Below are positions 17,332 through 26,763 of a DNA stretch of 64,000 nucleotides, piece by piece (positions within the stretch are counted from its first letter, which is position 1; each line of letters begins with the position of its first letter). Made by a program: the position numbers and the translations under genes. The stretch comes from Anaerocolumna sedimenticola (GTDB lineage: Bacteria > Bacillota > Clostridia > Lachnospirales > Lachnospiraceae): the NCBI RefSeq assembly GCF_009931695.1, contig NZ_CP048000.1, forward strand, positions 4,854,501 through 4,918,500, in the 5' to 3' direction. The notes below the pieces were generated by a model, which saw only the letters and a program-made list of their open reading frames with translations, was not told where the DNA came from and ran no database searches.

Positions 17332-19638
17332 TTAATTCATATTATTATTGAATACTTTTTCCTTAATCAATTTCTTTCCTCCCGGAAATTCCAATTTGTA
17401 TGTTTCTTCTTTCAGAATTTCCTTGGAACTGGTACCTATCATTACCGTTACCTCACTGTCTTCCAGGCAGTAATCCATATCAATATTATAGTATGCCAGA
17501 GAATCAAGCCGCAAGCAAAAAGGTACCAGGCATTCTTCCCCCGGTTTCAAATATACTTTCTTATAGAACTTAAGTTCTCTTTCCGGCTGGCTGATTGTAC
17601 CAAACCGTTTCTTTACATATAACTGTATTACTTCACTGCCGGCTCTGTCACCAATATTTTTTAGACGCACCTCGCCGCAGACAGAATCACCTTTACATGT
17701 AAAGTCTGAAACATCGATAATAAAATCCGTATAACTTAAACCAAATCCAAATTCATATAACGGATTTAAATCCATCTCTAAGTACTTATTTCTCCAGAAC
17801 TGCTTTTTACCGGTTATTCTTTGAGAGTAATAAATCGGGCACTGTCCGATGTGTTTTGGAATTGTAACAGGAAGTTTACCTCCCGGACTAACAGAACCAT
17901 CCAGGACATCGCAGATTGCCCTTGCTCCGTAATAACCGGTCTTAAAAGCCTCCATTATTCCGTCACAAAGATCAGATTCTATTGACAATTCCACCGGTTT
18001 GGCATTCGCCAGGATTAAAATAAGCGGTTTCCCCGTTTTCTTTAATTTCGCAAGAAGATTTCTTTGCTCTTTGGACAAAGTAATCTCAGTCCGGTCCGTT
18101 GATTCTCCCGTATCATTTTCATAACCCATACCGCTGGTTTCGCCAAGTACCGCCACAAGGACATCGCAGCCTAATAATTCGTCATCCAATTCATAATCTT
18201 CAAATTTTGGATCTTTATAATAATTATAGGTATCTCTTAATAAATCTCGTTGAACCACCGTATATCGTATTTTTAATTCTTCATAAATCGTTGCAGTATC
18301 ATGATATAATTCATCAAACTCTTTAATCCTGGAAGCCGAAAATGCGGATCTTGCCAGTATCTCATCCTCACTTAATCCGGCACAGGCATAATACACTTCT
18401 TTGATATGTGTCGGATAAGAATAATCCCCGTAAGCAAAATCTTTCCGGTTGGATAACGGTCCAACCAATCCTATCTTTTTCCCTTTTGCAACAGGAAGAA
18501 CCCTATCCTGATTCTTTAATAAGATGATTGAATTAACCGCCATCTCATAAGCTAAGTTAAGATGTTTCCCGCACATAACGATCTCATCCACTTTATCTAT
18601 GTCCACATAAGGATTCTCAAATAGACCTAACTGTTCCTTTAACGTAAGGACCCGAAGAACGGCTTCATCAATCCGTTCCATGGAAACAGTGCCCTTTTCT
18701 GCTTCAGAAATCAAAAATCTCCGGTAGACATCATCTAACTCCAGATCGATCCCAGCATTAATACAAAGGGAAGCGGCCTCATTTAATGTCCCGCAATATT
18801 CCTGAAAATGGTTAACCAATTGAATTCCGTTTCCGTCCGATACGGTAAGTCCTTCAAATCCCAGCTTTTCTCTTAATATATCTAATAAAAGATACTTTGA
18901 CGCATGGGTCGGTATACCGTCAATTTCATGATATGCCGCCATAATTGTGGCCGGATTGGCTTCCTTTACACATGCTTCAAAAGGAACCAGATATTCGTTT
19001 AACAATTCTCTCTGTCCTAAGTGTACCGGTGCCGTATTTCTTCCGCCGTCACTGATACCCTGAGCCACATAATGTTTCAGCGTTGCAGCCGCACCGGTTT
19101 TCAAATCCCCCTGCAAGCCTTTTACATATTCCACACCGTTTCTGGCAACCAGGTAAATATCTTCTCCGTAACTTTCTTCATACCTTCCGTAGCGAAATTC
19201 CCGGATTGTATCCACTACAGGTGCTAAAACCCAGTTTTCACCTGCTGCCCTTAATTCCTTACCGATTGCTTTACCCATTTCATAGGTCAGATGTTCATCG
19301 AACATAGCACCTGTATTTAAATTGCCGGGAAATAAGGTGTAATTCCTGGATAAAACGCCCGAGGTACCCTCCGTAGATAATAATACAGGTATCCCAAGTC
19401 TTGTTTCTTCAACAAAATACCGCTGCAATTCATTGGCTGCCATGGCAATCTCTCTTGGCGTTAAATCCGTGGAACCCCCAACCCTGTCCAGATGTCCTAC
19501 ACTGTAAGGCATACGTTCCTTTGCATGATTATTTATTCTCAAAGTTTTTAAATCCAATATCTGTTTAAAACTACCGCCGGATAGTTGTGCCACTTTTTCC
19601 TCTATTGTCATTTCATTTAAAAGTTTAACGATATCCAT
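17332..19638 (-). CDS. GH3 family beta-glycosidase (beta-glucosidase/xylosidase type)
   Basis: The 768-residue cytosolic enzyme starts after GGAGAAAAGGT with no signal peptide. The N-terminal TIM barrel has PVLLSTEGTSGV, LKHYVAQG and the nucleophile motif TVSDGNGI (Asp near 267). The middle alpha/beta sandwich carries ILLKNQDRVLPV and VAVLGETSGMGYEND, and the C-terminal part is a fibronectin-III-like domain (GSEVIQLYVKKRFG). This is the full architecture of three-domain beta-glucosidases. It removes terminal beta-linked sugars from imported oligosaccharides; glucose or xylose specificity cannot be separated here. It is transcribed in the same direction as the sugar ABC importer upstream, 336 bases away, with a long hairpin between them. 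Confidence 0.92.
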   Translation of the reverse strand: MDIVKLLNEMTIEEKVAQLSGGSFKQILDLKTLRINNHAKERMPYSVGHLDRVGGSTDLTPREIAMAANELQRYFVEETRLGIPVLLSTEGTSGVLSRNYTLFPGNLNTGAMFDEHLTYEMGKAIGKELRAAGENWVLAPVVDTIREFRYGRYEESYGEDIYLVARNGVEYVKGLQGDLKTGAAATLKHYVAQGISDGGRNTAPVHLGQRELLNEYLVPFEACVKEANPATIMAAYHEIDGIPTHASKYLLLDILREKLGFEGLTVSDGNGIQLVNHFQEYCGTLNEAASLCINAGIDLELDDVYRRFLISEAEKGTVSMERIDEAVLRVLTLKEQLGLFENPYVDIDKVDEIVMCGKHLNLAYEMAVNSIILLKNQDRVLPVAKGKKIGLVGPLSNRKDFAYGDYSYPTHIKEVYYACAGLSEDEILARSAFSASRIKEFDELYHDTATIYEELKIRYTVVQRDLLRDTYNYYKDPKFEDYELDDELLGCDVLVAVLGETSGMGYENDTGESTDRTEITLSKEQRNLLAKLKKTGKPLILILANAKPVELSIESDLCDGIMEAFKTGYYGARAICDVLDGSVSPGGKLPVTIPKHIGQCPIYYSQRITGKKQFWRNKYLEMDLNPLYEFGFGLSYTDFIIDVSDFTCKGDSVCGEVRLKNIGDRAGSEVIQLYVKKRFGTISQPERELKFYKKVYLKPGEECLVPFCLRLDSLAYYNIDMDYCLEDSEVTVMIGTSSKEILKEETYKLEFPGGKKLIKEKVFNNNMN

Positions 19639-19814
19639 ACCTTTTCTCCTTTATCCTGATCTTTTATTCCCGGTTCCTATTGTATAAAATTGATTGTACT
19701 ATTGAAGATGTCTTTATTCAATGTATTATTCCATAATACATTGAGGTAATTTTATATAAATTAGTATAACAATTTAACCTTATATGTAAGTCTCCCGCTT
19801 CTTATACAGTACCA

Positions 19815-19928
19815 AAAGGGCTGTTACGAAATTCAAAATCTAACTTACCCGGGAGAGATTATCGTTTCTGTTTGCCGATAATTACAGGCCCAAAGTCCGG
19901 TAAAATTTTTTATTTTATAACAGCCACA
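19815..19928 (-). terminator. Long hairpin with GGGCTGTTA tips, family II, downstream of the phosphodiesterase gene
   Basis: The tips are AAAGGGCTGTTACGAAAT (left) and ATAACAGCC (right). An inner CGATAAT/ATTATCG pair and a CCCGGG site lie in the body. On the minus strand the right arm runs into TTTTGG, so it may end transcription of the operon upstream. It is one of several similar long hairpins in the window. Confidence 0.5.
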
Positions 19929-19974
19929 AAACCATAAGTTATCTAATTACTGCATTCAACTGCTTACAATTCCT

Positions 19975-21306
19975 TTATGAAAATATATCAAAAGGATTAC
20001 CTTCCATACCTTTCATATCAACCTGCAGCAGTTTTGCCAGGGTAGGACATTCATCCAGCATGTCACCGCTTTCGATCACTGCCCCCTCTCTGATATCCGG
20101 TCCGAAAGCCAGAAAAGGAGGTTTGGGCCCCTTGGATGGGTGATGTCCATGCATGGCATGATAAACAGAATTCCGGGTATGTTTCATTTCTAAAATCACA
20201 TCGCCGTTAAGGGGATTATCAAAAATCACTCCATCTGCAGATTCGATAACAAATGAGAAATCCCCGGTTAATCCCTCTTCCCGTTCTGCTTCTTCCTTAC
20301 TAAAAATACGTCCCATATATTCTCCATACTCCCTTTGTATTTCCAGTAATGCAGAATATATTCTTTCTTTCATTTTTTCATCCTGCGGATCTTTTAATAT
20401 AATATGAGTAGAAAACCCAGCTGAAAAACTATAGGCATCGTAATCCATCACTTTACCTGCGGCATCTGTCCGGATAAAACCTTTTTGTATTAGCAGAATA
20501 TTAAGCTGAAATACTTTTCGTATATTTATCTGCCCATGATCCCCTAAAATCACAAAGTTTGTATCTTTATAGATACCTGCTTCCTCCGCTGCATTTAATA
20601 ATGTACCGACAATCCGGTCCACACGGTCCAGGCATTCATTGATTCTGGTGCCTTCATCCCCGTATTCATGCCTGCAGTGATCCAGACAAATGGAATGAAT
20701 TAACATCAGATCCGGTTTAAAGCGTTTTATCATATCCGCCGCAATATCCATGGAATAACCGTCCATATCGGTTCTATGTTCCCAGTCAAAGGTTTCTAAA
20801 TATTTATCATAATACAGCTCCACAATATCTTTCGTGCAGGCACGTTCAAAAGTTATTTTCATGTCTTCATACCGGTTCGGCCAGATTTCAGCCAGGTTGT
20901 GGTCCGGCTTATGCCCTCCCATAACCGGCCACATAACCGATGCGGTTACCAGATTTTTTTCATTGGCAGCATCAACTAAGGACGGTACTTTAACCGAATT
21001 ACTGTACCAGTTCCAATCCGATCCCATAATGCTCCAGTCCGGATTTTCCGGATTTATGGATGGTAATTGATTATGTGCGATTCCATGGGTTTTAGGGTGT
21101 ACGCCTGTTATAACCGTGGTATGTATCGGATAAGTCAATGTAGGATATATTTCCCTTATATTTTTTACCAAGGCACATTTCTTAAGAATTTTTGCAAAAT
21201 TTATTTTATTTTTCAGATAAATTAAATCCGTAGTCTGAAGAGAATCTACTGATAATACGATTAGTTTATGTTCCATATTGATGGCATCCTTATCTTTATT
21301 ATTCAT
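19975..21306 (-). CDS. Alkaline-phosphatase-superfamily phosphodiesterase (NPP-like)
   Basis: The 443-residue protein shows the metal-binding set of type I phosphodiesterases/nucleotide pyrophosphatases: LSVDSLQTTD near the N-terminus, PTLTYPIHTTVITGVHPKTH with the nucleophilic Thr, SICLDHCRHEYGD, FVILGDHGQ and YHAMHGHHP. There is no signal peptide, so it is probably cytosolic. Its start overlaps the stop of the sugar-binding protein gene by 8 bases, so it belongs to the ABC importer operon. It may hydrolyse a phosphodiester or phosphoethanolamine-type substituent on an imported glycan (inference). A second ATG (residue 11) is an alternative start. Confidence 0.8.
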   Translation of the reverse strand: MNNKDKDAINMEHKLIVLSVDSLQTTDLIYLKNKINFAKILKKCALVKNIREIYPTLTYPIHTTVITGVHPKTHGIAHNQLPSINPENPDWSIMGSDWNWYSNSVKVPSLVDAANEKNLVTASVMWPVMGGHKPDHNLAEIWPNRYEDMKITFERACTKDIVELYYDKYLETFDWEHRTDMDGYSMDIAADMIKRFKPDLMLIHSICLDHCRHEYGDEGTRINECLDRVDRIVGTLLNAAEEAGIYKDTNFVILGDHGQINIRKVFQLNILLIQKGFIRTDAAGKVMDYDAYSFSAGFSTHIILKDPQDEKMKERIYSALLEIQREYGEYMGRIFSKEEAEREEGLTGDFSFVIESADGVIFDNPLNGDVILEMKHTRNSVYHAMHGHHPSKGPKPPFLAFGPDIREGAVIESGDMLDECPTLAKLLQVDMKGMEGNPFDIFS

Positions 21307-22687
21307 TTAATAACGTATTTACTTTTGTTTCCAGATCCTCCAGTGTCTTATCCACATCCTGATTATTTACCCATATGGCATCCAGAGCATCCTGAATTGC
21401 TTTGGCTGCTTCCGTATAACCGGGATTCATCGGACGGCCTGTACTGTAAGATAACTGGTCCAAGGCTACCTTAAACTGAGGTATTTTTTCATATAATGCT
21501 AGCATTTCATCGGAATTTTTTGCGCTGATTCTGGAAGGCAGATAACCGGTATTGGTACTTGCTTTAGTTGTCTGTTCTTTTTCTGTCATCCAATGTATGA
21601 ATTCCCATGACGCAGCTTTTTCTTCATCGGTAATATTGGTCGTCATAATTAAGTTACAGCCGCCGGTTGGCACTCCGTACTGTACGGCTTTCGGAATAAA
21701 TGCGGTATCCAGTTCAAATCCGTTATCTTTTGCAATCTTTAAGTTGTTGGTCAAATCACCGGTAGAACTAAACCAAATGGCCGCATCCTGATTCATAATA
21801 TCCGCCTGCAGTTTATCACTTTCTGCCGATGAAATCTGATGTGCACTTCCATCCTTTTTCAAATCGTTAAAAAAGTTGACGATGTCTTTCGCTTCTGCTG
21901 TATTTAAATTAGCTGCGGTTTCGTCTTCATTTAATACACTGCTGCCATGTTCCATCATAAAGGCTTCAAAGGTCCAGATATAACTGTATTGGGACAAACC
22001 GTATTTGCCGGTTTTTTCATGTACGGTTTTTGCATATTGCGCTAATTCATCCCAGGTAGAGGGACCCTTTGGATTAAGCCCCGCAGCTTTTAGCATGGTA
22101 GTGTTCTTATACATAATTGGGGTACTTCTTAAATAAGGAAGACCATAACAGGCATTTTCATAATAGGAATTCTTCATTAACCCTTCCTGAAAATCACTCA
22201 TATCTACCCCTGATTTCTGTATATAGGAATCCAACGGTTCCAATACGCCGTTCATGGCAAAAGTTTTGATCGAAGCAATTTCCATAACGGTTACTTCCGG
22301 AGTTGTACCGGCTACATAAGCCGCCTGGAGTTTTTGATGAAGGTCGTCATAAGTTCCCTGATATTCGGCGGTTACATGAATTCCTTTTTCCTTGCCTACC
22401 GTATTATTAAATTCATCCGTAAGTGCAATATTATTCTCCTGAATCAGATCTGTCCAGGAATACCAGAAAGTAATTTCGGTCATTCCATCATCTGACTGAG
22501 CCGTATCTGCGGCGGTACTGTTATTTACGCCCTCGGCTGCGGTTTGTTCCGCTGGGGCTGAGTTTTCATTTGTATTAGTACCACCGGTGGTCGCTTCCGT
22601 TTTAGTACCGCAACCGGTTAATCCAAACAATAATACTCCGGTCAGACAAATAGCTGTGAATTTTTTTACTAGCATTGACAATTTCAT
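21299..22687 (-). CDS. Carbohydrate ABC transporter substrate-binding lipoprotein
   Basis: The 462-residue protein has a lipoprotein signal peptide (MKLSMLVKKFTAICLTGVLL, lipobox LTGC at about residues 23-26) and then a low-complexity Thr/Asn/Ala linker. The mature part is a family 1 extracellular solute-binding protein (EITFWYSWTD, YGLPYLRSTPIMYKN, GPSTWDELAQYAKT, NPGYTEAAKAIQDALDAIW). It is anchored on the outer face of the membrane and delivers oligosaccharides or glycerol-phosphate-like ligands to the two permeases just downstream of its promoter region. The ATG follows AAAAGGAGGATATTAAGA. It overlaps the phosphodiesterase gene. Confidence 0.92.
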   Translation of the reverse strand: MKLSMLVKKFTAICLTGVLLFGLTGCGTKTEATTGGTNTNENSAPAEQTAAEGVNNSTAADTAQSDDGMTEITFWYSWTDLIQENNIALTDEFNNTVGKEKGIHVTAEYQGTYDDLHQKLQAAYVAGTTPEVTVMEIASIKTFAMNGVLEPLDSYIQKSGVDMSDFQEGLMKNSYYENACYGLPYLRSTPIMYKNTTMLKAAGLNPKGPSTWDELAQYAKTVHEKTGKYGLSQYSYIWTFEAFMMEHGSSVLNEDETAANLNTAEAKDIVNFFNDLKKDGSAHQISSAESDKLQADIMNQDAAIWFSSTGDLTNNLKIAKDNGFELDTAFIPKAVQYGVPTGGCNLIMTTNITDEEKAASWEFIHWMTEKEQTTKASTNTGYLPSRISAKNSDEMLALYEKIPQFKVALDQLSYSTGRPMNPGYTEAAKAIQDALDAIWVNNQDVDKTLEDLETKVNTLLNE

Positions 22688-22762
22688 TCTTAATATCCTC
22701 CTTTTAGTAGTTAGTACTTCAGGACTAACTCAAGCCTTTTTCATTTCCTTGTTAAATTTGCT

Positions 22763-23590
22763 TTATTTTTCACCCATATAGGTAAAAGCTTTGATAATCT
22801 GACCCTGTGCAAGAAGATATACCAATAGAATCGGAATAATCAATATGACATTTCCGGCCATAACGGTATGGTAGGATATACCGCTTTCTACCATTCTTAA
22901 AGATACGATCCCAACCGGAAGTGTTCTGACAGAATCATTTGTTGTCATAACCAGCGGCCAGAAATAATCATTCCAGGTGCCGATAAAGTTAAGCAGCCCT
23001 AAGGTCACTACGGTAGGTTTTGCAATTGGAAGCATTATTTTGAATATGATCTTTGCTTCACTGCTTTTGTCCAACCTGGCTGCTTCCATTAATTCCTCCG
23101 GTACCTGCTTGAAGGTCTGTCTTAACATAAAGATACCAAAAGCACTGGACGCGCTGGGAAGAATCAAAGACCAAAAACTGTTTATTAACCCCCACTTGCT
23201 GAACAGTAAAAAAATCGGCAGGAACACCAATTGCCCGGGTATCATCATGGTTGCTAAAGTAACTCCGAATAAAAAATTCTTAAACCGGAATTGATACCTT
23301 GCAAAAGCATATGCCGCCGGTATCACTGTCACGAATTGGAATAATAAGGTCCCTCCGGTTACGATTAAACTGTTTATGGTAAATTTCAAAAAAGGGATTG
23401 CCCGATAGGCATTTATAAAATTTTCAAAGTGAGGAGATTTAACAAAAAATGTGGGCGGAAATATTAAAGTTTCCCCAAGTGACTTTATTGCAGTTAAAGC
23501 CATCCAATAAAAAGGAACAAAAAAAATCAGAATAATCAGTATATTCAATAATGTTTTTATTGTTCCGGTAACTAATTTTTTTGAATTCAT
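22763..23590 (-). CDS. Carbohydrate ABC transporter permease, MalG/UgpE type
   Basis: About 275 residues with six predicted membrane helices. The EAA loop, which contacts the ATPase, reads EELMEAARLDKSSEAKIIFK. I set the start at 23590 (MNSKKLVTGT) because GGAGGGTTTTT precedes that ATG; the longer frame to 23638 runs through a hairpin. It forms the importer with the permease at 23803-24756, the binding protein at 21299-22687 and the ATPase at 24768-25802. The order on the minus strand is ATPase, permease, permease, binding protein. Confidence 0.9.
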   Translation of the reverse strand: MNSKKLVTGTIKTLLNILIILIFFVPFYWMALTAIKSLGETLIFPPTFFVKSPHFENFINAYRAIPFLKFTINSLIVTGGTLLFQFVTVIPAAYAFARYQFRFKNFLFGVTLATMMIPGQLVFLPIFLLFSKWGLINSFWSLILPSASSAFGIFMLRQTFKQVPEELMEAARLDKSSEAKIIFKIMLPIAKPTVVTLGLLNFIGTWNDYFWPLVMTTNDSVRTLPVGIVSLRMVESGISYHTVMAGNVILIIPILLVYLLAQGQIIKAFTYMGEK

Positions 23591-23802
23591 AAAAACCCTC
23601 CATGCTGCCGATACCCCCGAATTTGGGCGTCGGCACATATTTGCCGTGTGAATTATGCTTTTTTAATTATGCTAACACCCATGCTTTTTGGCATATATCA
23701 TGAAGAATAGTGCTTTTGCTATTCTTTTCAAGCCTCGTATCCGAAGCTTTGGGCCCGCATATCTTTTGCGGAATATTCACACTAACCTCTTTTCCGGATT
23801 AT
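23591..23802 (-). other. Intercistronic spacer with several hairpins between the two permease genes
   Basis: This 212-bp gap lies inside the ABC operon. On the minus strand it holds GAATAG...CTATTC and GCCGA-CGCCC...GGGGG-TATCGGC stem-loops, the latter ending right before the GGAGGG ribosome site of the downstream permease. There is no coding potential. It may set relative expression or mark an RNA processing site. Confidence 0.45.
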
Positions 23803-24756
23803 CTACCTGTAATAAACTTTTTTACTTAAGACTTTAAAGTATAATAACGTCATAACACCGATAATCACCATTAAAACTACCCCCAGGGCGGAAGCATAAC
23901 CGATTTTATAGAAAAAGAAACCGTATTCATATATGTTATATACAAGGGTATTGGTGGAATTGGCACCCCCCGTCATAATATTAATGGTTTCAAAAACTTT
24001 TAGTCCTGAAATAATGCCGGTTAAGGTTACAAAAAATAAAGTGGGTGAAATCATTGGTAAGGTAATGCGGAAAAATGTTTTTATTTTACTTGTTTTGTCC
24101 AGTTTTGCAGCTTCGTAAAGATAGGTTGGGATGCTTTGGAGGGCGGATATAAAAATGATTGTATAATATCCGGCGCCTTTCCATATATTTACCAGGACCA
24201 GAGAATAAATTGCTACTTTGGGATCTTCCAGCCAGCGGACCTCCGGCAGATGTAATAGTCCTAATATGTAATTGAAAAGCCCCAAATCACCGTCCATCAT
24301 CCACATAAAAATAAAAGCAATGGAAACCAGGGAGACGATATAGGGAGTAAAAATAATACTCTGTAAAATACGGTTGATTTTCGTATTGCTTTTTAAATAT
24401 AATGCCAAAAGCAATGCAAGTATAATCGATCCGCTTACGGTTCCAGCCATAAATTTTACTGTTGTTGACAGAACCTGAAAGAATTCCGGATTTTGAAACA
24501 TACTTATATAATTTTTTATACCGATAAATTCTTTTGCACTTAATAAGTTCCACTTGTAAAAGCTTAAGTAAACCATATAGATAATCGGATAAATCATAAA
24601 TACGGCAAATATTATCATGGATGGTGCTATCATTACATAGGGTAATGATTTTTTGCGGATCATTTTTACTTTATCCGCTAAAATCAAGCTGATATCAATT
24701 GATTTTTCTTCTTTTTGTACGAAACCATTTTCATTCATTAAATTCTCATTATACAT
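23803..24756 (-). CDS. Carbohydrate ABC transporter permease, MalF/UgpA type
   Basis: The 317-residue protein has six or seven membrane helices after a charged N-terminal tail. The first helix region is YVMIAPSMIIFAVFMIYPII and the EAA loop is YLYEAAKLDKTSKIKTFFRI. It is the partner of the MalG-type permease downstream. The ATG follows AAGGAGATCTGCC, and the gene starts 11 bases after the ATPase stop. The family call is firm; the sugar is unknown. Confidence 0.9.
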   Translation of the reverse strand: MYNENLMNENGFVQKEEKSIDISLILADKVKMIRKKSLPYVMIAPSMIIFAVFMIYPIIYMVYLSFYKWNLLSAKEFIGIKNYISMFQNPEFFQVLSTTVKFMAGTVSGSIILALLLALYLKSNTKINRILQSIIFTPYIVSLVSIAFIFMWMMDGDLGLFNYILGLLHLPEVRWLEDPKVAIYSLVLVNIWKGAGYYTIIFISALQSIPTYLYEAAKLDKTSKIKTFFRITLPMISPTLFFVTLTGIISGLKVFETINIMTGGANSTNTLVYNIYEYGFFFYKIGYASALGVVLMVIIGVMTLLYFKVLSKKVYYR

Positions 24757-24767
24757 GGCAGATCTCC

Positions 24768-25802
24768 TTAAAAATAAATACGGTTCTGTTTCTCATCAAA
24801 AAAATACATCCTATTTTTAGGAACGCCTATAGTGACTTTTCCTTCCATAACCCTTCCCAGGTCGAAGACTTTTACATTAACCCTGCCATACCCGGTATCA
24901 ATCTTATATAAAACTTCAGATCCTAACATCTCATGGGTAACTACCTCTCCGATCAGGTTCAGCCCATCCACATTCACTGACTGACCCTCAGAAAGCTTTC
25001 CATGTTCCGGACGAAATCCCACATAATAAGCATCCTCATACGGTATTTTTATATTATCCCAATCATTCACCCTGATAATATTCATTGGCGGTGTTCCGAT
25101 AAACTGTGCGGTAAATACGTTATGGGGATTATTATAGATTTCTACCGGACTGCCCTGCTGCATGATTTTTCCCTGGTTCATCAATACAATATCAGTCCCC
25201 ATGGACATGGCTTCCACCTGGTCATGTGTAACGTATACAAAAGTAGTTTTCAGTTTGTGATGTAATTCAATCAGTTCTGTGCGCAGCTGGCTCCTTAATT
25301 TAGCATCCAGATTGGATAAAGGCTCATCCATTAAGAAAACGGACGGTTTTTTCACCATTGCTCTTGCAAGAGCTACTCTTTGCCTCTGCCCGCCGGATAG
25401 GGACTGGGGTTTACGGGACATAAAATCTGTTAAACCAACGATTTCGCCGATTTCATGTATTCTTAAATCTCGTTCTTCTTTCGGAAGTTTATTGTTCACA
25501 AGCCCGAATTCTATGTTACCCCGGACCGACATTGTGGGATATAATGCATAATTCTGAAATACCATGGCAATATCCCTGTCACCTGGTTCTACGGTTTTCA
25601 TACTTCGTCCGCTGATATAAACATCACCTCCCGTTTCTTTTTCCAGACCGGCTATCATTCTTAAGGTAGTTGATTTTCCGCAGCCGGATGGTCCTAAAAG
25701 TACTGTAAAACTCCCCTCGCCAATATCCAGATTTAAGTTTTCAATGACCGGTTTATCCTTGCCATATGCTTTATCAATATCGACCAGTTCAATTTTATTC
25801 AT
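24768..25802 (-). CDS. Sugar ABC transporter ATP-binding protein (MalK/MsmX/UgpC type)
   Basis: About 344 residues. Walker A is GPSGCGKST, the Q-loop VFQNYALYP, the signature LSGGQRQRVALARA and Walker B VFLMDEPLSNLDAKLR, then the switch His in YVTHDQ. The C-terminal third is the regulatory OB-like domain with VGFRPEHGKL. The ATG at 25802 follows GGGAGGAGTATCAC; the longer frame to 25871 has no such site. It is the first gene of this operon. As no other sugar ATPase is found in the window, it could also power the importer at 41.4-45.0 kb, as MsmX does in Bacillus (established there, inferred here). Confidence 0.93.
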   Translation of the reverse strand: MNKIELVDIDKAYGKDKPVIENLNLDIGEGSFTVLLGPSGCGKSTTLRMIAGLEKETGGDVYISGRSMKTVEPGDRDIAMVFQNYALYPTMSVRGNIEFGLVNNKLPKEERDLRIHEIGEIVGLTDFMSRKPQSLSGGQRQRVALARAMVKKPSVFLMDEPLSNLDAKLRSQLRTELIELHHKLKTTFVYVTHDQVEAMSMGTDIVLMNQGKIMQQGSPVEIYNNPHNVFTAQFIGTPPMNIIRVNDWDNIKIPYEDAYYVGFRPEHGKLSEGQSVNVDGLNLIGEVVTHEMLGSEVLYKIDTGYGRVNVKVFDLGRVMEGKVTIGVPKNRMYFFDEKQNRIYF

Positions 25803-26060
25803 GTGATACTCCTCCCTTTCCAAAAGAATACCTAAAATGGATATTCCGTATTCTTTTAATACCATAACCAATAAATGTATAAAAGCAGTTATGAATATGT
25901 AAAAACTTGGTTAACAAATGTAAATTTCTATACTAAGAAATTAATATTTCAATTTAATAAGCTGGGAAAAGGTAAGAGTTCAGAGCCGGAAAGGAGAAAA
26001 ATAAAGATATTAGCAATTTTGCTTTTTTTAATGTCTGCTGCAACTTTTCTTTATATGCGC

Positions 26061-26143
26061 AAAAAAAAGAGCTGCTGCAAATTCTTAAATCATTAACTTG
26101 CCCACCGGCAAGTTAAATAATTCAAATCATTTGCAACAGCCCC
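26061..26143 (-). terminator. Extended-stem intrinsic terminator of the atp operon (family II hairpin)
   Basis: On the minus strand, GGGGCTGTTGCAAAT...AACTTGCC pairs almost fully with GGCAAGTT...ATTTGCAGCAGCTC around a 4-nt loop, giving a stem of over 30 bp, and is followed by eight Ts. It starts 11 bases after the atpC stop. The stem is far longer than a usual terminator. Confidence 0.75.
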
Positions 26144-26154
26144 TGCTGTATATT

Positions 26155-26562
26155 TTACATATGCCTTTTCGTAACCTTAAGGCGGCTCATAGCACGATTG
26201 AGCGCCGCCTGGGTATGATAATATTCCATAATACTTTGTTTCTGACGCAGTCTTTCCTGTGCACGCCTTTTTGCTTCATTTGCACGGTTGATATCAATTT
26301 CTTCCGGTTTTTCCACCGTATCAGCAAGCAGTACCACATAATCGGAGGTAATTTCTACAAATCCTGCACTGACTGCCGCATAATGCCATTCGCCATCAAC
26401 TAAAAACCTAAGTTCTCCTGCGTTTAAACAGGTAACCATCGATTCGTGTTTTGCTAAAATTCCATGCTCACCGTCTATTCCGGGGAAGATCAGCATCTCA
26501 CATTGCCCTTTAAAAAAGGGATGGTCACTCGCAATGATTTCAAGTTCAAATGTCTTAGCCAT
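26155..26562 (-). CDS. atpC: F1Fo-ATP synthase epsilon subunit
   Basis: The 135-residue last gene of the atp operon starts after GAGGAGCA. The N-terminal beta-sandwich shows FELEIIASDHPFFKGQCEML and GEHGILAKHESMVTCL. A C-terminal helical hairpin (RANEAKRRAQERLRQKQSIM) follows; this part can extend into the catalytic head and inhibit ATP hydrolysis. Epsilon couples rotation of gamma and the c-ring to catalysis on the inner membrane face. The length is standard. A family I palindrome separates it from atpD, which may alter its expression relative to the other subunits. Confidence 0.95.
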   Translation of the reverse strand: MAKTFELEIIASDHPFFKGQCEMLIFPGIDGEHGILAKHESMVTCLNAGELRFLVDGEWHYAAVSAGFVEITSDYVVLLADTVEKPEEIDINRANEAKRRAQERLRQKQSIMEYYHTQAALNRAMSRLKVTKRHM

Positions 26563-26587
26563 TGCTCCTCCTATCTATAAACTTTAA

Positions 26588-26739
26588 CAGGCAATTGCGA
26601 AAGTATCTAATTTTTTGAATATGCCATCCAATTAATACGAATTTCATAGCTTCAGTGGCCTTGAGGACCAGATTCCGCTCAGAAATTGTATTAATTATAC
26701 GGTATATAGATTTAGTAACCTTGTTTCGCAATTACCTAA
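26588..26739. repeat. Palindromic intergenic element, family I, copy C
   Basis: The ends are ACAGGCAATTGCGAAAGT (left) and GTTTCGCAATTACCTA (right). The body has CCATCCAATTAATACGAATT and a CAGATTCCGCTCAGAAATTG-like stretch that matches copies B and D. It sits between atpD and atpC within the operon, so it must be transcribed and can fold as a long hairpin in the mRNA. Confidence 0.8.
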
Positions 26740-26763
26740 TAAACTTTAGGTTTACATCGGAAA

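Noticed and set aside
24287..24553. An 88-residue minus-strand ORF within the permease gene at 23803-24756
   Set aside because: It is an alternate frame of a typical permease and shows no domain.
25875..26096. A 73-residue plus-strand ORF with a membrane segment (ILAILLFLMSAATFLY) and basic tail
   Set aside because: Its C-terminus is made of the atp terminator hairpin and A run, it has no good ribosome site at its start, and it lies opposite the terminator. I do not call it a gene.
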